Below, one piece after another: positions 28,469 to 38,669 of a DNA stretch of 64,000 bases. Position 1 is the first letter of the stretch. Each line of letters opens with the position of its first letter. A program made the translations under genes and the position numbers. Under the pieces are notes generated by a model. That model was given only the letters and a program-made list of their open reading frames with translations. It was not told where the DNA came from and ran no database searches. The stretch is from Gammaproteobacteria bacterium. Its GTDB lineage: Bacteria > Pseudomonadota > Gammaproteobacteria > Pseudomonadales > Porticoccaceae. Where the stretch lies: assembly GCA_003235325.1 (NCBI GenBank), contig QJWQ01000150.1:1-64000 (forward strand), in the 5' to 3' direction.

Positions 28469-29848
28469 ATGCACATCCATATCCTCGGTATCTGTGGAAC
28501 CTTCATGGGCAGCCTGGCCCAACTGGCGAAAGCCGCCGGTCACCGGGTTTCCGGCAGCGATGCCAATGTCTATCCGCCCATGAGTACGCAACTGGAAAAT
28601 GCCGGTATTCACCTGGTGGAGGGCTTTGATCCCGGCCAGCTGGAACCCGCACCGGATCTGGTGGTGGTGGGCAATGCCTTGAGTCGTGGCAATCCCTGTG
28701 TCGAGCACCTGCTCAACAGGGGCCTGCCCTATACCTCCGGTCCCCAGTGGCTGGGGGATTTTTACCTTCGGGACAAGTGGGTGCTGGCGGTTGCCGGCAC
28801 CCACGGCAAAACCACCACTACCAGTATGCTGGCCTGGGTGCTGGATCACGCCGGCATGGCACCGGGTTTTCTGGTGGGAGGGGTGCCGGCCAATTTCGGC
28901 GTTTCGGCACGGCTGGGTGATACCCCCTTCTTCGTGGTCGAGGCCGACGAGTACGACACCGCCTTTTTTGACAAGCGCTCCAAATTTGTCCACTACCATC
29001 CCCGTACCCTGATTCTGAACAACCTTGAATTCGACCACGCGGATATTTTTCCCGACCTGGCGGCGATCCAGACCCAGTTCCACCACCTGGTGCGGACCGT
29101 GCCGTCCGAGGGTTTGATACTGGCGCCAGGTAACGATTCGAACATTCGCCAGGTACTGGAGCGTGGTTGCTGGACGCCGGTACAGCGTCTCGGTCAGGTG
29201 AATGGACAGGACGGCAACGATTGGCGGGCGGAGCTACAGGCGTCTGACGGCAGCCGTTTTGGGGTGATATTCGACGGTCAAACGGCAGGGCAGGTGCGCT
29301 GGCAGCAGAATGGGCTGCACAATGTCGCCAATGGCCTGGCAGCCATAGCCGCGGCTCATCACGTCGGCGTCCCGGTAGCCCTGGCCTGCGAGGCGCTGAA
29401 CCGATTTGCCGGGGTCAAGCGGCGTATGGAACTGCTGGACAGTATTGATGGTGTGCAAATCTATGACGATTTTGCCCACCATCCCACCGCCATTGCCACA
29501 ACCCTGGACGGCCTGCGCAAAAAGGTTGGCGGTGACAGGATACTGGCGGTGATCGAACCCCGCTCCAACACCATGAAACTGGGTATTCACAAGGCCCAAC
29601 TGGCTGCCGCCACCGCGGCTGCCGATCGGGTGATCTGGTTTCAACCCCCTGACATCAACTGGTCCCTGACGGAAGTCGCCCGGCAAGGGCCCGTACCGGC
29701 GACAGTCGCCAGCACCATGACGGAGCTGATGCAAATGGCCCTGGCGGCAGCGGAAGATTGCGACCATATCCTGATCATGAGCAACGGCGGCTTTCAGGGC
29801 TTTCACCTCAGATTGCTGGAGGCATTGAAGGAGCACAGTGATGCCTGA
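28469..29848 (+). CDS. mpl: UDP-N-acetylmuramate:L-Ala-gamma-D-Glu-meso-Dap ligase
   Basis: Reattaches recycled murein tripeptide to UDP-MurNAc. 459 residues from ATG 28469, with [20 protein letters not shown] matching Mpl start sites. Rossmann N domain (1-100), ATP-binding [11 protein letters not shown] (near residue 110), Mur ligase centre ([12 protein letters not shown]) and C domain ([24 protein letters not shown]). NYPPMSTQL-type signature [14 protein letters not shown] separates it from MurC. It overlaps ubiX by 8 bases. Confidence 0.96.
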   Translation: MHIHILGICGTFMGSLAQLAKAAGHRVSGSDANVYPPMSTQLENAGIHLVEGFDPGQLEPAPDLVVVGNALSRGNPCVEHLLNRGLPYTSGPQWLGDFYLRDKWVLAVAGTHGKTTTTSMLAWVLDHAGMAPGFLVGGVPANFGVSARLGDTPFFVVEADEYDTAFFDKRSKFVHYHPRTLILNNLEFDHADIFPDLAAIQTQFHHLVRTVPSEGLILAPGNDSNIRQVLERGCWTPVQRLGQVNGQDGNDWRAELQASDGSRFGVIFDGQTAGQVRWQQNGLHNVANGLAAIAAAHHVGVPVALACEALNRFAGVKRRMELLDSIDGVQIYDDFAHHPTAIATTLDGLRKKVGGDRILAVIEPRSNTMKLGIHKAQLAAATAAADRVIWFQPPDINWSLTEVARQGPVPATVASTMTELMQMALAAAEDCDHILIMSNGGFQGFHLRLLEALKEHSDA

Positions 29849-30449
29849 CTTTGCCCGAACCGTCACTCTGGCCATGACCGGCGCTTCCGGTGCCATCTAC
29901 GGCATTCGCCTGCTGGAATCATTGGTGCTGGCCAATTGCCGGGTCTACTTTTTGCTTTCCGATGCCGCCAGGGTCGTGATTGAGACGGAAACCAACCTGG
30001 AGTTGCCGCCGGAAACGGAGCTGGACTATTTTCTCCAGGTCAATTTTGACGCCGACGAGGGGCAGATTGAGGTCTTCAGCCGGGAGGACTGGTTCGCCCC
30101 GGTGGCTTCCGGGTCCGCCTCACCGGCGTCGATGGTGGTCTGCCCCGCCAGTGGTGGCACCATCGCCGCCATCGCCGCCGGCGCCAGCAACAACCTCATT
30201 GAACGGGCAGCGGATGTCGCTATCAAGGAAAAGCGGCAACTGATCCTGGTGCCCCGGGAGACGCCCCTGTCCGTCATTCACCTGGAAAATCAACTGAAAC
30301 TGGCTCGCCTCGGGGTGACGATTCTGCCCGCCAGTCCCGGTTTCTACCAGAACCCCGAATCGGTGGAGGACCTGGTGGATTTTGTCGTCGCCCGCATCCT
30401 GGATCAACTGGGCATCGAACAGACCCTGTTGCCCCGCTGGGGGGAGTAA
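29841..30449 (+). CDS. ubiX: Flavin prenyltransferase UbiX
   Basis: Makes prenylated FMN, the cofactor of the UbiD decarboxylase in ubiquinone synthesis. 202 residues from ATG 29841 (AAGGAG 7 bases upstream; a GTG one codon earlier is worse spaced). FMN-binding [15 protein letters not shown] at the start; then the conserved [27 protein letters not shown]; then [15 protein letters not shown] and LPASPGFY. Overlaps mpl by 8 bases and is followed after 1 base by the yjdF-like gene. Confidence 0.95.
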   Translation: MPDFARTVTLAMTGASGAIYGIRLLESLVLANCRVYFLLSDAARVVIETETNLELPPETELDYFLQVNFDADEGQIEVFSREDWFAPVASGSASPASMVVCPASGGTIAAIAAGASNNLIERAADVAIKEKRQLILVPRETPLSVIHLENQLKLARLGVTILPASPGFYQNPESVEDLVDFVVARILDQLGIEQTLLPRWGE

Positions 30450-30450
30450 A

Positions 30451-31080
30451 GTGGCATCCGGGAGGGAACTGCTGGCGCTGCTGGCCGCTGTCGCGGCTGT
30501 TTTTATCTGGTCCCTGATTGATCCCTACGACCGCCTGACCTGGTGGATGGAGGCGATGCCGGTCATCGTTGCCGTACCCATACTGCTGGGCAGCCACCGT
30601 GGCTTTCCCCTGACACGGCTGGCCTGCTACCTGATCGCCTTTCACGCGGTGATCCTGTTATTGGGCGCCCACTATTCCTATGCCCGGGTGCCAGTGGGTA
30701 ACTGGGTGCAGGACTGGCTCGACCTGTCCCGAAATCATTACGATCGATTCGCCCACGTGGTCCAGGGATTTGTCCCGGCAATTCTGGCCAGGGAGATCCT
30801 GGTGCGCCTGCAGGTGTTGCGCCCCGGGGGCTGGCTGTTTTTCCTGGTCTGCTGTGTTTGCCTGGCGATCAGCGCCCTCTACGAAATTATCGAGTGGCAG
30901 TCTGCGGTATGGGGCGGTGACAGTTCCCTGGATTTTCTCGGGGTCCAGGGGGACGTCTGGGATACACAGTGGGACATGCTGCTGGCCCTGATCGGCTCGA
31001 TCCTGGGTCAGTGGCTGCTGACCGGGGCGCATGCCCGCCAGATCAGGCTGTTAGACGGCGCTTCGGCCACGCGCCACTGA
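30451..31080 (+). CDS. Inner-membrane DUF2238 protein, YjdF-like
   Basis: 209 residues from GTG 30451, with GGGGAG just upstream and one base after the ubiX stop; E. coli YjdF is also about 209 residues. About six hydrophobic segments: 5-21, 30-45, 53-70, 100-115, 125-145, 175-192. Conserved polar residues lie in YDRFAHVVQGF and LYEIIEWQSAVWGGD, and in DFLGVQGDVWDTQWDM, typical of the family. Function unknown; co-transcribed with mpl-ubiX. Confidence 0.9.
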   Translation: MASGRELLALLAAVAAVFIWSLIDPYDRLTWWMEAMPVIVAVPILLGSHRGFPLTRLACYLIAFHAVILLLGAHYSYARVPVGNWVQDWLDLSRNHYDRFAHVVQGFVPAILAREILVRLQVLRPGGWLFFLVCCVCLAISALYEIIEWQSAVWGGDSSLDFLGVQGDVWDTQWDMLLALIGSILGQWLLTGAHARQIRLLDGASATRH

Positions 31081-31178
31081 CCAACCTCTGTTGTTTGCCG
31101 GGCACGGGTAACCGACTGTCCCGGCAGTGCAATCGGCCGGGAAGACCTTGATCAGATCCATTTGCAAGTGCTTTGCAG

Positions 31179-31853
31179 CTAGGGGCTGTTAGCGGCGGCA
31201 AACCGGGACGAACCGTTGTCCGCCCGGGACCGGCCCCCGGTTCCGGCGCCAGGTGACGGAAATTCCGCTGCCGGCGGCAATTGGTCATCATTCGCCGAAC
31301 CGCCGCGACTGCGCCCCCGATGCTGGCCGGAAAGGTTGTTTCCCGGAAAACTCCTGTCTGGATAAAACCCCTCGGGATAGTTGGGGTACGTGGGCTGCAG
31401 GAAGGGTGCTTGCGGGTAGTCTTGGCGTTGGTGAGTGCGGCCCTGCGAGCTGCGGGTCCTGTGGCGATAGTTGCGCGGGTAGTAAGGCGCGGGGCGGTAA
31501 TAAACAGGTGGTCGGTAGACGGTCTGCGGTTGATAGGCCACAGCCGAATCGGCCTCCTGCTGCGACAGGTCTCTGCGGGCCTCCCGTTCAATTCGGTCCT
31601 GTTTTAGCCGGTCGGCGGTAGCGGCGATCAGCTCCAGTTGGTCTGAATCGGTTGTCGGCACGTTGGCTGCCAGGACCGGTTCGAGTCTGATTTCCTCGAC
31701 CTGAACGGCGCCGGGCCTCGGATCATCGCCAAAACTGACCCGACCCTCGGCGTCGATCGACTTGTAAATGATCTCGCCCCGGGCAAGGCTGCTCATCAGC
31801 AGCAAAAACATCAGTTGCGAAACGAGAATGACGGAGAATGCTGATCCTTTCAT
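31179..31853 (-). CDS. Exported DUF4124 protein with Pro/Tyr/Arg-rich tail
   Basis: 224 residues. N-terminal signal peptide (about 1-26, ends SSLARG-EI), a short DUF4124 domain (EIIYKSIDAEGRVSFGDDPRPGAVQVEEI), a charged helix (about 70-100, DRLKQDRIEREARRDLSQQEA), and then a long low-complexity tail rich in Pro, Tyr, Arg, Gln and Gly (YRPPVYYRPAPYYPRNYR, then GRSRGGS). Only the first third is conserved in type. Function unknown. Convergent with the yjdF-like gene. Confidence 0.78.
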   Translation of the reverse strand: MKGSAFSVILVSQLMFLLLMSSLARGEIIYKSIDAEGRVSFGDDPRPGAVQVEEIRLEPVLAANVPTTDSDQLELIAATADRLKQDRIEREARRDLSQQEADSAVAYQPQTVYRPPVYYRPAPYYPRNYRHRTRSSQGRTHQRQDYPQAPFLQPTYPNYPEGFYPDRSFPGNNLSGQHRGRSRGGSANDDQLPPAAEFPSPGAGTGGRSRADNGSSRFAAANSP

Positions 31854-31996
31854 GGTGATAGTTTAGACCGGTTTACAGGCCTTCGTTCCCCGTCTTTACT
31901 GCAACAGTCCATAGTATCCCCGGTACTTTCTGTTTCTCCAGTGGTTTTTTCCTTTGCAGCTATGGTATGAAGGGACCCTGGAGTGAGGCCGATTCC

Positions 31997-32608
31997 ATGA
32001 CCGAACATTTGCCAATTTTTCCCCTGCGCCACTGCCTGCTTCCCGGGATCAGTCTTCAGTTGCAGATTTTTGAACAGCGTTACCTGTCCCTGGTACGTGA
32101 ATCCCTGAAAAACAGCGAACCCTTCGGGGTGGTAGCCATTGAGCAGGGTGAGGAGGTGATGATAAACCCGAACAGATCTCCGGTGACCGGGACTGCCCCG
32201 GTGATTTACCCCTGGGGAACCCTGGTGGACATACGGGACTGGTCACAGCTGGACAACGGCTTGCTGGGCATCGTTGTTCGGGGTGATCGTCGCATTCGGG
32301 TCGACAGCACCAGCATCGGGGAGGACGGCCTGATGCAGGGGCTTGTGCAGATATATCCTCCGGACCCCCTCATGCCGGTTTCAACCAATGTGCGTGATCT
32401 GCAGATGCTGCTGCAAGACCTGGCGCAACACCGCGGCGTTTCGGACCCGGAAATGACGACAGGTAATGATATCGCCAGTCTCTGCTGGCAATTGTCAGCA
32501 CTATTGCCCCTGTCGGTGGGCCAGAAGCAGGTCCTGTTGTCCCTGGATCAACCCGGTGACCGGCTGGTGCAGCTTCGCCATTGGTTGCAGGAAATGGCCC
32601 GCGGCTAA
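31997..32608 (+). CDS. LON substrate-binding-domain protein (no protease or ATPase)
   Basis: 203 residues from ATG 31997 (GAGG upstream). The opening LPIFPLRHCLLPGISLQLQIFEQRYLSLVRESL is the N-terminal LON domain (PF02190). The frame ends after that domain, without AAA+ or protease parts, as in many stand-alone bacterial LON-N proteins. Role unknown; possibly a protein-binding adaptor. A DUF4124 gene is divergent on the left; proA follows after 116 bases. Confidence 0.9.
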   Translation: MTEHLPIFPLRHCLLPGISLQLQIFEQRYLSLVRESLKNSEPFGVVAIEQGEEVMINPNRSPVTGTAPVIYPWGTLVDIRDWSQLDNGLLGIVVRGDRRIRVDSTSIGEDGLMQGLVQIYPPDPLMPVSTNVRDLQMLLQDLAQHRGVSDPEMTTGNDIASLCWQLSALLPLSVGQKQVLLSLDQPGDRLVQLRHWLQEMARG

Positions 32609-32724
32609 TCCGGGATCCGGTTGTCTAATATCCCCTAACCCGATGTCCACTTGGCAGGTATAATGCCCGGCTTTACCTGTTGGCCGGTCGAGGCCGACCG
32701 GGGACAGTCCTAATGAGAGGTTGA

Positions 32725-33978
32725 ATGGATATAAAGCACTACATGCGAACAGTGGGCCAGAATGCCCGGCAGGCCGCAAGGCAGGTTGCCCGGGCCGGTA
32801 CCGGACAAAAAAATGCGGCATTGCTGGCCATTGCCGGCTATCTGGACCAGCAACGGCAACAACTGCTCGAAGCCAATGAACGGGACATGGCGCGGGGCCG
32901 CAGCTCTCAGCTGGAGACGGCCCTGCTTGACCGGCTGGAAATTACCGGGGCCCGCATCGATGCCATGATCGAAGGGCTGCATCAGGTGGCCACCCTGGCG
33001 GACCCGGTGGGAGAAATCACCGATCTGCGCCACCGGCCCAGCGGTATTCAGGTGGGCAGAATGCGGGTACCCCTGGGTGTCGTCGGCATCATTTATGAGT
33101 CCCGGCCCAATGTCACCATCGATGCCGCCAGCCTCTGTCTCAAGTCCGGCAACGCCACCATTCTCCGGGGTGGATCCGAGGCTATCGATTCCAATCAGGC
33201 CATTGCCGGGGCCATTGCCCGGGGTCTCAAAGACGCCGGTTTGCCTGAAACTGCTGTCCAGGTTATCAATACCACGGACCGCTCGGCGGTGGGCGAATTG
33301 ATCGCCATGCCCGAGTTTGTCGATGTCATCGTGCCCCGGGGCGGCAAGGGGTTGATTGAGCGTATCAGTAGGGATGCCCGGGTGCCCGTAATCAAGCACC
33401 TGGACGGCAACTGTCATGTCTACATCGATGACCGGGCGGACCCGGAAAAGGCATTCGCTATCGCCATCAATGCCAAGACCCACCGCTATGGTGTCTGCAA
33501 CGCCATGGAATCCCTGCTGGTGGCCGAGGCGGTTGCGGCGGCCGCGCTGCCCCGGCTGGCCGAGGCCTTCCGGCAGAAGGCCGTGCTGCTTAGAGGCTGT
33601 GAGGTGACCCGTCGATGGATCGACTGCCTGCCGGCGGTCGAGGCCGACTGGTCGACTGAATACCTGGCGCCGGAACTGGCCATCAAGGTGGTTGCCGGGC
33701 TCGATGAGGCCATCGACCACATCAATCGCTACAGCTCAGGTCATACCGAGGCCATCGTGACCGAGGACTATACCCGGGCCCGCCGGTTTCTGGCCGAGGT
33801 AGATTCCAGTTCGGTCATGGTCAATGCCTCGACCCGTTTCGCCGACGGCTTTGAATACGGGCTCGGCGCCGAAATCGGCATCTCCACCGACAAGATTCAC
33901 GCCCGCGGTCCGGTGGGCCTGGAAGGGTTGACCAGCCAGAAATGGATCGTGCTCGGCAACGGAGAGATTCGGCAGTAG
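32725..33978 (+). CDS. proA: Gamma-glutamyl phosphate reductase
   Basis: Second step of proline synthesis: NADPH reduction of gamma-glutamyl phosphate to the semialdehyde. 417 residues, usual length. Conserved stretches: [51 protein letters not shown] and the catalytic Cys in [16 protein letters not shown]; the end is [13 protein letters not shown]. nadD follows after 2 bases. Confidence 0.97.
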   Translation: MDIKHYMRTVGQNARQAARQVARAGTGQKNAALLAIAGYLDQQRQQLLEANERDMARGRSSQLETALLDRLEITGARIDAMIEGLHQVATLADPVGEITDLRHRPSGIQVGRMRVPLGVVGIIYESRPNVTIDAASLCLKSGNATILRGGSEAIDSNQAIAGAIARGLKDAGLPETAVQVINTTDRSAVGELIAMPEFVDVIVPRGGKGLIERISRDARVPVIKHLDGNCHVYIDDRADPEKAFAIAINAKTHRYGVCNAMESLLVAEAVAAAALPRLAEAFRQKAVLLRGCEVTRRWIDCLPAVEADWSTEYLAPELAIKVVAGLDEAIDHINRYSSGHTEAIVTEDYTRARRFLAEVDSSSVMVNASTRFADGFEYGLGAEIGISTDKIHARGPVGLEGLTSQKWIVLGNGEIRQ

Positions 33979-33980
33979 CC

Positions 33981-34646
33981 GTGGCTGTGACGCAATCTCG
34001 TGGCACCGGCGTTTTTGGCGGCACCTTTGATCCGGTCCATATCGGTCACCTGCGCACCGCCCTGGAACTGAAATCCCGGCTGCAAATGTCTTGCATGCGA
34101 CTGGTGCCCTGCAGTATTACGCCGCACCGGGCGCAACCCGTGACCGCAGCCCATCACCGGCTGGCGATGCTGCAGGCCGCCGTCGCGGGTGAACCGGGTC
34201 TGGTGGCTGACGACCTTGAACTGAAGCGGTCCGGGCCCTCCTACAGCATCGATACCCTCCGGAAGATCCGGGCCGAAATCGGCGATACTGAGCCGCTTTA
34301 CCTCTGTATCGGCATGGATTCCCTGGGAACACTCCCCGAATGGCACTGTTGGCAGCAACTTATCGACCTGGCGCATATCGTTGTCGCCGGCCGGCCCGGT
34401 TGGCAATTGCCGTCATCAGCGCAGATGCGGTCATGGATTGCGGCACATCGGGTCCGGGGCCTGGAGGATCTTTGCCAATTTGCCGCCGGCAAACTGTTGC
34501 TGCTGGAACTGACGCTGTTGCCGGTGTCTTCGACCCAAATCAGGGCCGCACTGGCATCCGGACAGTCGGTGCGCTACCTGGTGCCCGACCCGGTGCTGCG
34601 CTACGTCGAGGAAAATGGGCTTTACGCCTCGGCCGGAACCGCTTGA
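33981..34646 (+). CDS. nadD: Nicotinate-nucleotide adenylyltransferase
   Basis: Adenylates nicotinate mononucleotide in NAD synthesis. The GTG at 33981 is the likely start (221 residues, 11 residues before GVFGGTFDPVHIGHL). A GTG two codons later and an ATG at 33942 inside proA are alternatives, and no clear Shine-Dalgarno decides. Nucleotidyltransferase motifs: GGTFDPVHIGH at the N-terminus and the C-terminal SSTQIRAAL (the ISSTxxR motif). Placed between proA and rsfS as in many gammaproteobacteria. Confidence 0.95.
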   Translation: MAVTQSRGTGVFGGTFDPVHIGHLRTALELKSRLQMSCMRLVPCSITPHRAQPVTAAHHRLAMLQAAVAGEPGLVADDLELKRSGPSYSIDTLRKIRAEIGDTEPLYLCIGMDSLGTLPEWHCWQQLIDLAHIVVAGRPGWQLPSSAQMRSWIAAHRVRGLEDLCQFAAGKLLLLELTLLPVSSTQIRAALASGQSVRYLVPDPVLRYVEENGLYASAGTA

Positions 34647-34712
34647 GGCTTTCCGGCAGAACCTGACGACTGATAATGGCGCACGAATTATGACACTGAC
34701 AAAGGATAGGGT

Positions 34713-35081
34713 ATGAGTAAAGATCTGGCCGAACTGGTCGTGACGGCACTGGAGGATATCAAGGGGCAAGACATCGTGACCCTGGATGTCACCGGCCTGA
34801 CAGATATCATGGATACTCTGGTGGTTGCCAGCGGCACATCCGGTCGCCAGGTCAAGGCACTGGCCGACAACGTCGTCGAGGAAGCGAAGAAGGCAGGCTT
34901 CAGGCCCATCGGCGTTGAGGGCCAGGAAGGGGCCGAGTGGGTGCTGGTGGATTTTGGTGATGTCGTGGTTCACGTCATGCTGCCGACAACCCGGGTTTTC
35001 TATGATCTGGAAAAATTGTGGTCAATTCGCCCCGACGATGTCAGGAAGAAGACCGATGATGTCAGGAAGAAAAGAGACTGA
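34713..35081 (+). CDS. rsfS: Ribosome silencing factor RsfS
   Basis: Binds ribosomal protein L14 (uL14) and blocks subunit joining in starvation. 122 residues from ATG 34713 (AAAGGA upstream). Core motifs: [52 protein letters not shown] and [11 protein letters not shown]. The last 15 residues are an internal duplication (DDVRKKT then DDVRKKRD) from a 14-base DNA repeat, 21 bases apart. The last base of the stop is the first base of the rlmH ATG. Confidence 0.95.
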   Translation: MSKDLAELVVTALEDIKGQDIVTLDVTGLTDIMDTLVVASGTSGRQVKALADNVVEEAKKAGFRPIGVEGQEGAEWVLVDFGDVVVHVMLPTTRVFYDLEKLWSIRPDDVRKKTDDVRKKRD

Positions 35082-35548
35082 TGCGATTGCGGATTCTGGC
35101 CATAGGTACACGTATGCCCGCCTGGGTCAGCCGGGGTTACGACGACTATGCGAAGCGCATGCCGCCGGAAATCCGGCTGGAACTGGTGGAATTACCCCTG
35201 GGCTCCCGCACCCGGGGTGGCGATATCAGGCGCAGTATCGCCCGGGAAGGGGAAACCATGCTCAGGCAGATAGAACCGGATGACGGGGTCATTGCCCTGG
35301 ATGTGGCTGGCCGGCCCTGGACTACCCCGGAACTGGCTGCACGGTTGCAGGACTGGCAAATGTCCGGCCGCAACCATTGTCTGCTCATCGGCGGCCCCGA
35401 TGGCCTGGCTCCCGGGTGTCTAGCCCGAGCGGAGCAAAAATGGTCCCTTTCCAGCCTGACCCTGCCTCACCCCCTGGTGCGAATCGTCCTGGTGGAACAA
35501 CTGTACAGGGCCTGGAGCATCAATGTCGGCCATCCCTACCATCGCTGA
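35081..35548 (+). CDS. rlmH: 23S rRNA pseudouridine-1915 N3-methyltransferase
   Basis: SPOUT methyltransferase of helix 69. 155 residues, same as E. coli. Conserved: [44 protein letters not shown]; the SAM-binding knot with [11 protein letters not shown]; and the C-terminal [28 protein letters not shown]. Overlaps the rsfS stop by one base. Confidence 0.97.
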   Translation: MRLRILAIGTRMPAWVSRGYDDYAKRMPPEIRLELVELPLGSRTRGGDIRRSIAREGETMLRQIEPDDGVIALDVAGRPWTTPELAARLQDWQMSGRNHCLLIGGPDGLAPGCLARAEQKWSLSSLTLPHPLVRIVLVEQLYRAWSINVGHPYHR

Positions 35549-35670
35549 GGAAAGTATTGAACCTGCTAATTTCGTCTGGAAGGGGCCATGCCGCGACTGC
35601 ACTTTGCCCGTATTTGGCTGTCCTATCTCCAGTCCGATAGGCTGTCGGTGATTTCAGGATTTTTCGCTTG

Positions 35671-37527
35671 ATGATTCACGAACGCGCCATCAAAGACCAT
35701 AACCGGGAAATCCGGCTCTTTTTCTTTCGACTCAGCTTTGCCGCCCTGTTTGTATTGATGCTGGTTGTGCTGCTGCTCTGGCGTTACTACAGCCTGCAGG
35801 TACTGCACCACCAGGATTTTGTCACCCAGTCGGAAAACAACCGGATCCATGTGCTGCCAATTCCTCCGACCCGCGGTCTGATCTACGACCGCAACGGTGT
35901 CCTTCTCGCTGACAACCGGGTGGGTTTCAGCCTGTCACTGGTGGTCGAGCGCAGCAACAATCTCGACGAATTGCTGGACAAACTGGATCAGTTGCTGGAT
36001 CTCGAAGCCAACGAACTGGAACGCTTTGCCAGCCTGCTCAAACGCAGAAAGCCCTACGAACCGGTACCTCTGCGCTACAACCTGACCGAGCAGGAACAGG
36101 GCTTGCTGGCCGTCAACGAGTATCGCCTGCCGGGGGTGGAAATTACTGCCGAGATGATTCGCCACTATCCTGTTGGGGAGTACCTCGGCCATGTCCTCGG
36201 GTATGTTGGCCGCATCAACGACCAGGAAATTCGCGAACTCGATCCGGTCCGCTACAGTGGTACTCACGTGACCGGTAAAAGTGGTATCGAAAAATTCTAT
36301 GAATCCGAGCTGATGGGTACGGTCGGTTACGAATACGTGGAAACCAATGCCCGGGGCAGGGTAATGCGTCTGCTGGAACGCATCGACCCGAAACCGGGAA
36401 TGGATTTGCAATTGTCCCTGGATATCAGGCTGCAGGAAATTGCCTACAATGCGCTCGGCGAGGAAAGGGGTGCCGTGGTTGTGCTGGACACCAGAACTGG
36501 CGGTGTTTTGGCGCTGGTGAGCAAGCCCGGGTTCGACCCCAATCCCTTCGTCACCGGCATCAGTTTTGCCGATTACAGGGCACTTCAGGATTCGCCGGAC
36601 CAGCCGTTGTTTGACCGGGCCATGCAGGGGCAGTATCCGCCCGGCTCCACGGTGAAGCCGGTTTTTGCCTTTGGCGCTCTGGAAAGTGGTGCCGTCAGCG
36701 AGGACACACGAATCTCTGATCCGGGCTTTTACAGCCTGGAAAACAGCATTCACCGATACCGGGACTGGAAGAAGGGCGGGCACGGCGCTCGGGTGGACCT
36801 GCATGACGCCATCGTTCAATCCTGCGACACGTTTTTTTACACCGCCGGGGTAAAAATGGGCATTGACCAGCTCAACCATTACGGCATCCGCTTTGGTTTC
36901 GGCAAAAGGACCGGTATTGATTTGCCCTCTGAACGCACCGGCATCATGCCCTCCCGGGACTGGAAACGGGGAGCACGGGGTGTGGCCTGGTACCCGGGTG
37001 ATACCGTCAATACCAGTATTGGCCAGGGGTTCATGCTGGCGACACCCCTGCAACTGGCGGTGGCGGCCAGCCGACTGGCGACCCGTGGCGAGATACGTTC
37101 TCCCCGTCTGGTTAGTCATATCGAGGGCATGGAAGATCCGCCAACGCCACCCGCCGGACACATTCCGGGGACTGACCAGCACTGGGATTATGTGCTCAAC
37201 GCCATGAAGGATGTGGTACACGGCGCCAGGGGTACCGCCAAGGGTATTGCCAAGGGGCTGACCTATACTATCGCCGGCAAAACCGGTACTGCCCAGGTGG
37301 TTGGTATCCGCCAGGATGAAAAATATGACGCCGAACAGCTGGCCAAACGCCAGAGGGATCACGCTCTGTTCATTGCCTTCGCTCCCGCCGACAATCCCCG
37401 AATTGCCATGAGTATCATTGTCGAAAATGGCGAGCACGGCAGTTCCACTGCGGCGCCCATTGCCAGAGTCATGGCGGATTCGTACCTGCAACTGTATTCG
37501 CAGGAAATTGCCGATGCTGCAAACTGA
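35671..37527 (+). CDS. mrdA: Penicillin-binding protein 2 (elongation transpeptidase)
   Basis: Monofunctional transpeptidase of the elongasome, partner of RodA. 618 residues from ATG 35671 (a TTG one codon upstream is equally possible). One N-terminal membrane helix (about 20-42), then a dimerisation domain (PTRGLIYDRNGVLLADN). The transpeptidase domain has Ser326 in PGSTVKP (SxxK), SCD in QSCDTFFYTAG (SxN-type motif) and KTGTA in AGKTGTAQVVG. Overlaps rodA by 14 bases. Confidence 0.97.
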   Translation: MIHERAIKDHNREIRLFFFRLSFAALFVLMLVVLLLWRYYSLQVLHHQDFVTQSENNRIHVLPIPPTRGLIYDRNGVLLADNRVGFSLSLVVERSNNLDELLDKLDQLLDLEANELERFASLLKRRKPYEPVPLRYNLTEQEQGLLAVNEYRLPGVEITAEMIRHYPVGEYLGHVLGYVGRINDQEIRELDPVRYSGTHVTGKSGIEKFYESELMGTVGYEYVETNARGRVMRLLERIDPKPGMDLQLSLDIRLQEIAYNALGEERGAVVVLDTRTGGVLALVSKPGFDPNPFVTGISFADYRALQDSPDQPLFDRAMQGQYPPGSTVKPVFAFGALESGAVSEDTRISDPGFYSLENSIHRYRDWKKGGHGARVDLHDAIVQSCDTFFYTAGVKMGIDQLNHYGIRFGFGKRTGIDLPSERTGIMPSRDWKRGARGVAWYPGDTVNTSIGQGFMLATPLQLAVAASRLATRGEIRSPRLVSHIEGMEDPPTPPAGHIPGTDQHWDYVLNAMKDVVHGARGTAKGIAKGLTYTIAGKTGTAQVVGIRQDEKYDAEQLAKRQRDHALFIAFAPADNPRIAMSIIVENGEHGSSTAAPIARVMADSYLQLYSQEIADAAN

Positions 37528-38656
37528 ATACGTACGCCGGTTACACACCGGCGCCTCTGGCATCTACTCGGATCGCAGCGGCTGGCAGAAGATTCACGTG
37601 GATATTCCCCTGGTGCTGTTGCTGATGGCACTGGCCGCCGTGGGGCTGGTGGTGCTCTGGAGCGCCAGCGGCCAGAGCGCCTACTATGTCAAGCGGCAGG
37701 GGATTTTTCTCGGCTTGGGCTTCCTGGTGATGCTGACCGCCGCCCAGTTCAGCCCGCGCATCCTGCAGCGCTGGGCCTTTATACCCTACTTCACCGGGAT
37801 ACTGTTGCTGGTGGCCGTACTCTTTCATGGTGCCGATGCCAAGGGTGCCCAGCGCTGGCTCGACCTGGGATTTTTCCGGTTCCAGCCCTCGGAGATACTC
37901 AGGGTGGCCAGCCCGCTGATGCTGGCCAGCTATCTGGGCCGTCGCCATTTGCCCCCGTCCGTCAAGCACATGCTGATTGCCCTGTTGCTGATTGCCCTGC
38001 CTGCGGTGCTGGTGGGGCTCGAGCCCGACCTGGGCACGGCTTTGCTGATCTTTGCCGCAGGTTTTTTTGTGCTTTTTCTCGGGGGGCTGGACTGGCGGTA
38101 CCTCTGTGGCGCAGTTCTCGGCGCCATGGTGGCGGCACCGGTTTTCTGGTTTTTCCTGCTGCGTGAATATCAGAAGCAGCGCATTATGACCCTGCTCGAT
38201 CCACAGGCAGATAAACTCGGCGCTGGCTGGAATATCATCCAGTCCACCACCGCGATCGGTTCCGGTGGCCTCGACGGCAAGGGCTGGATTCAGGGCACCC
38301 AGTCGCAACTGGACTTTCTGCCCGAAAGCCATACGGATTTCATAATCGCTGTGCTGGCTGAGGAGTTTGGTCTGGTAGGCGTGGTGGTGTTGCTCAGTCT
38401 GTACCTGCTGATTATCAGCCGGGGTGTGTTGATCAGCCTTCGGGCCCAGTCAATGTTTGGACGTCTGCTGGCGGGCAGTATCACCCTGACTTTTTTCGTC
38501 TATATTTTTGTCAATATGGGTATGGTTTCCGGTATCCTGCCGGTGGTCGGCGTGCCCCTGCCCATGGTCAGTTATGGCGGGACGTCGATTGTGACGTTGA
38601 TGCTGGGCTTTGGTATGCTGATGTCCATCAGTACTGAAAAGAAACGACCCGGGTGA
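37514..38656 (+). CDS. rodA: Peptidoglycan glycosyltransferase RodA
   Basis: SEDS-family polymerase of the lateral wall. 380 residues from ATG 37514 within the end of mrdA. About ten membrane helices. SEDS landmarks: GAQRWLDLGFFRFQPSEILR, LEPDLGTALLIF (the essential Asp lies in this motif), and PESHTDFIIAVLAEEFG, with the C-terminal GVPLPMVSYGGTSIV. Followed by mltB after 13 bases. Confidence 0.97.
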   Translation: MLQTEYVRRLHTGASGIYSDRSGWQKIHVDIPLVLLLMALAAVGLVVLWSASGQSAYYVKRQGIFLGLGFLVMLTAAQFSPRILQRWAFIPYFTGILLLVAVLFHGADAKGAQRWLDLGFFRFQPSEILRVASPLMLASYLGRRHLPPSVKHMLIALLLIALPAVLVGLEPDLGTALLIFAAGFFVLFLGGLDWRYLCGAVLGAMVAAPVFWFFLLREYQKQRIMTLLDPQADKLGAGWNIIQSTTAIGSGGLDGKGWIQGTQSQLDFLPESHTDFIIAVLAEEFGLVGVVVLLSLYLLIISRGVLISLRAQSMFGRLLAGSITLTFFVYIFVNMGMVSGILPVVGVPLPMVSYGGTSIVTLMLGFGMLMSISTEKKRPG

Positions 38657-38669
38657 GGATAGGGTAAAA

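Noticed and set aside
35935-37563. 542-codon open frame on the minus strand
   Set aside because: It lies antisense to mrdA, whose product has all penicillin-binding motifs; the antisense frame has no recognisable protein features.
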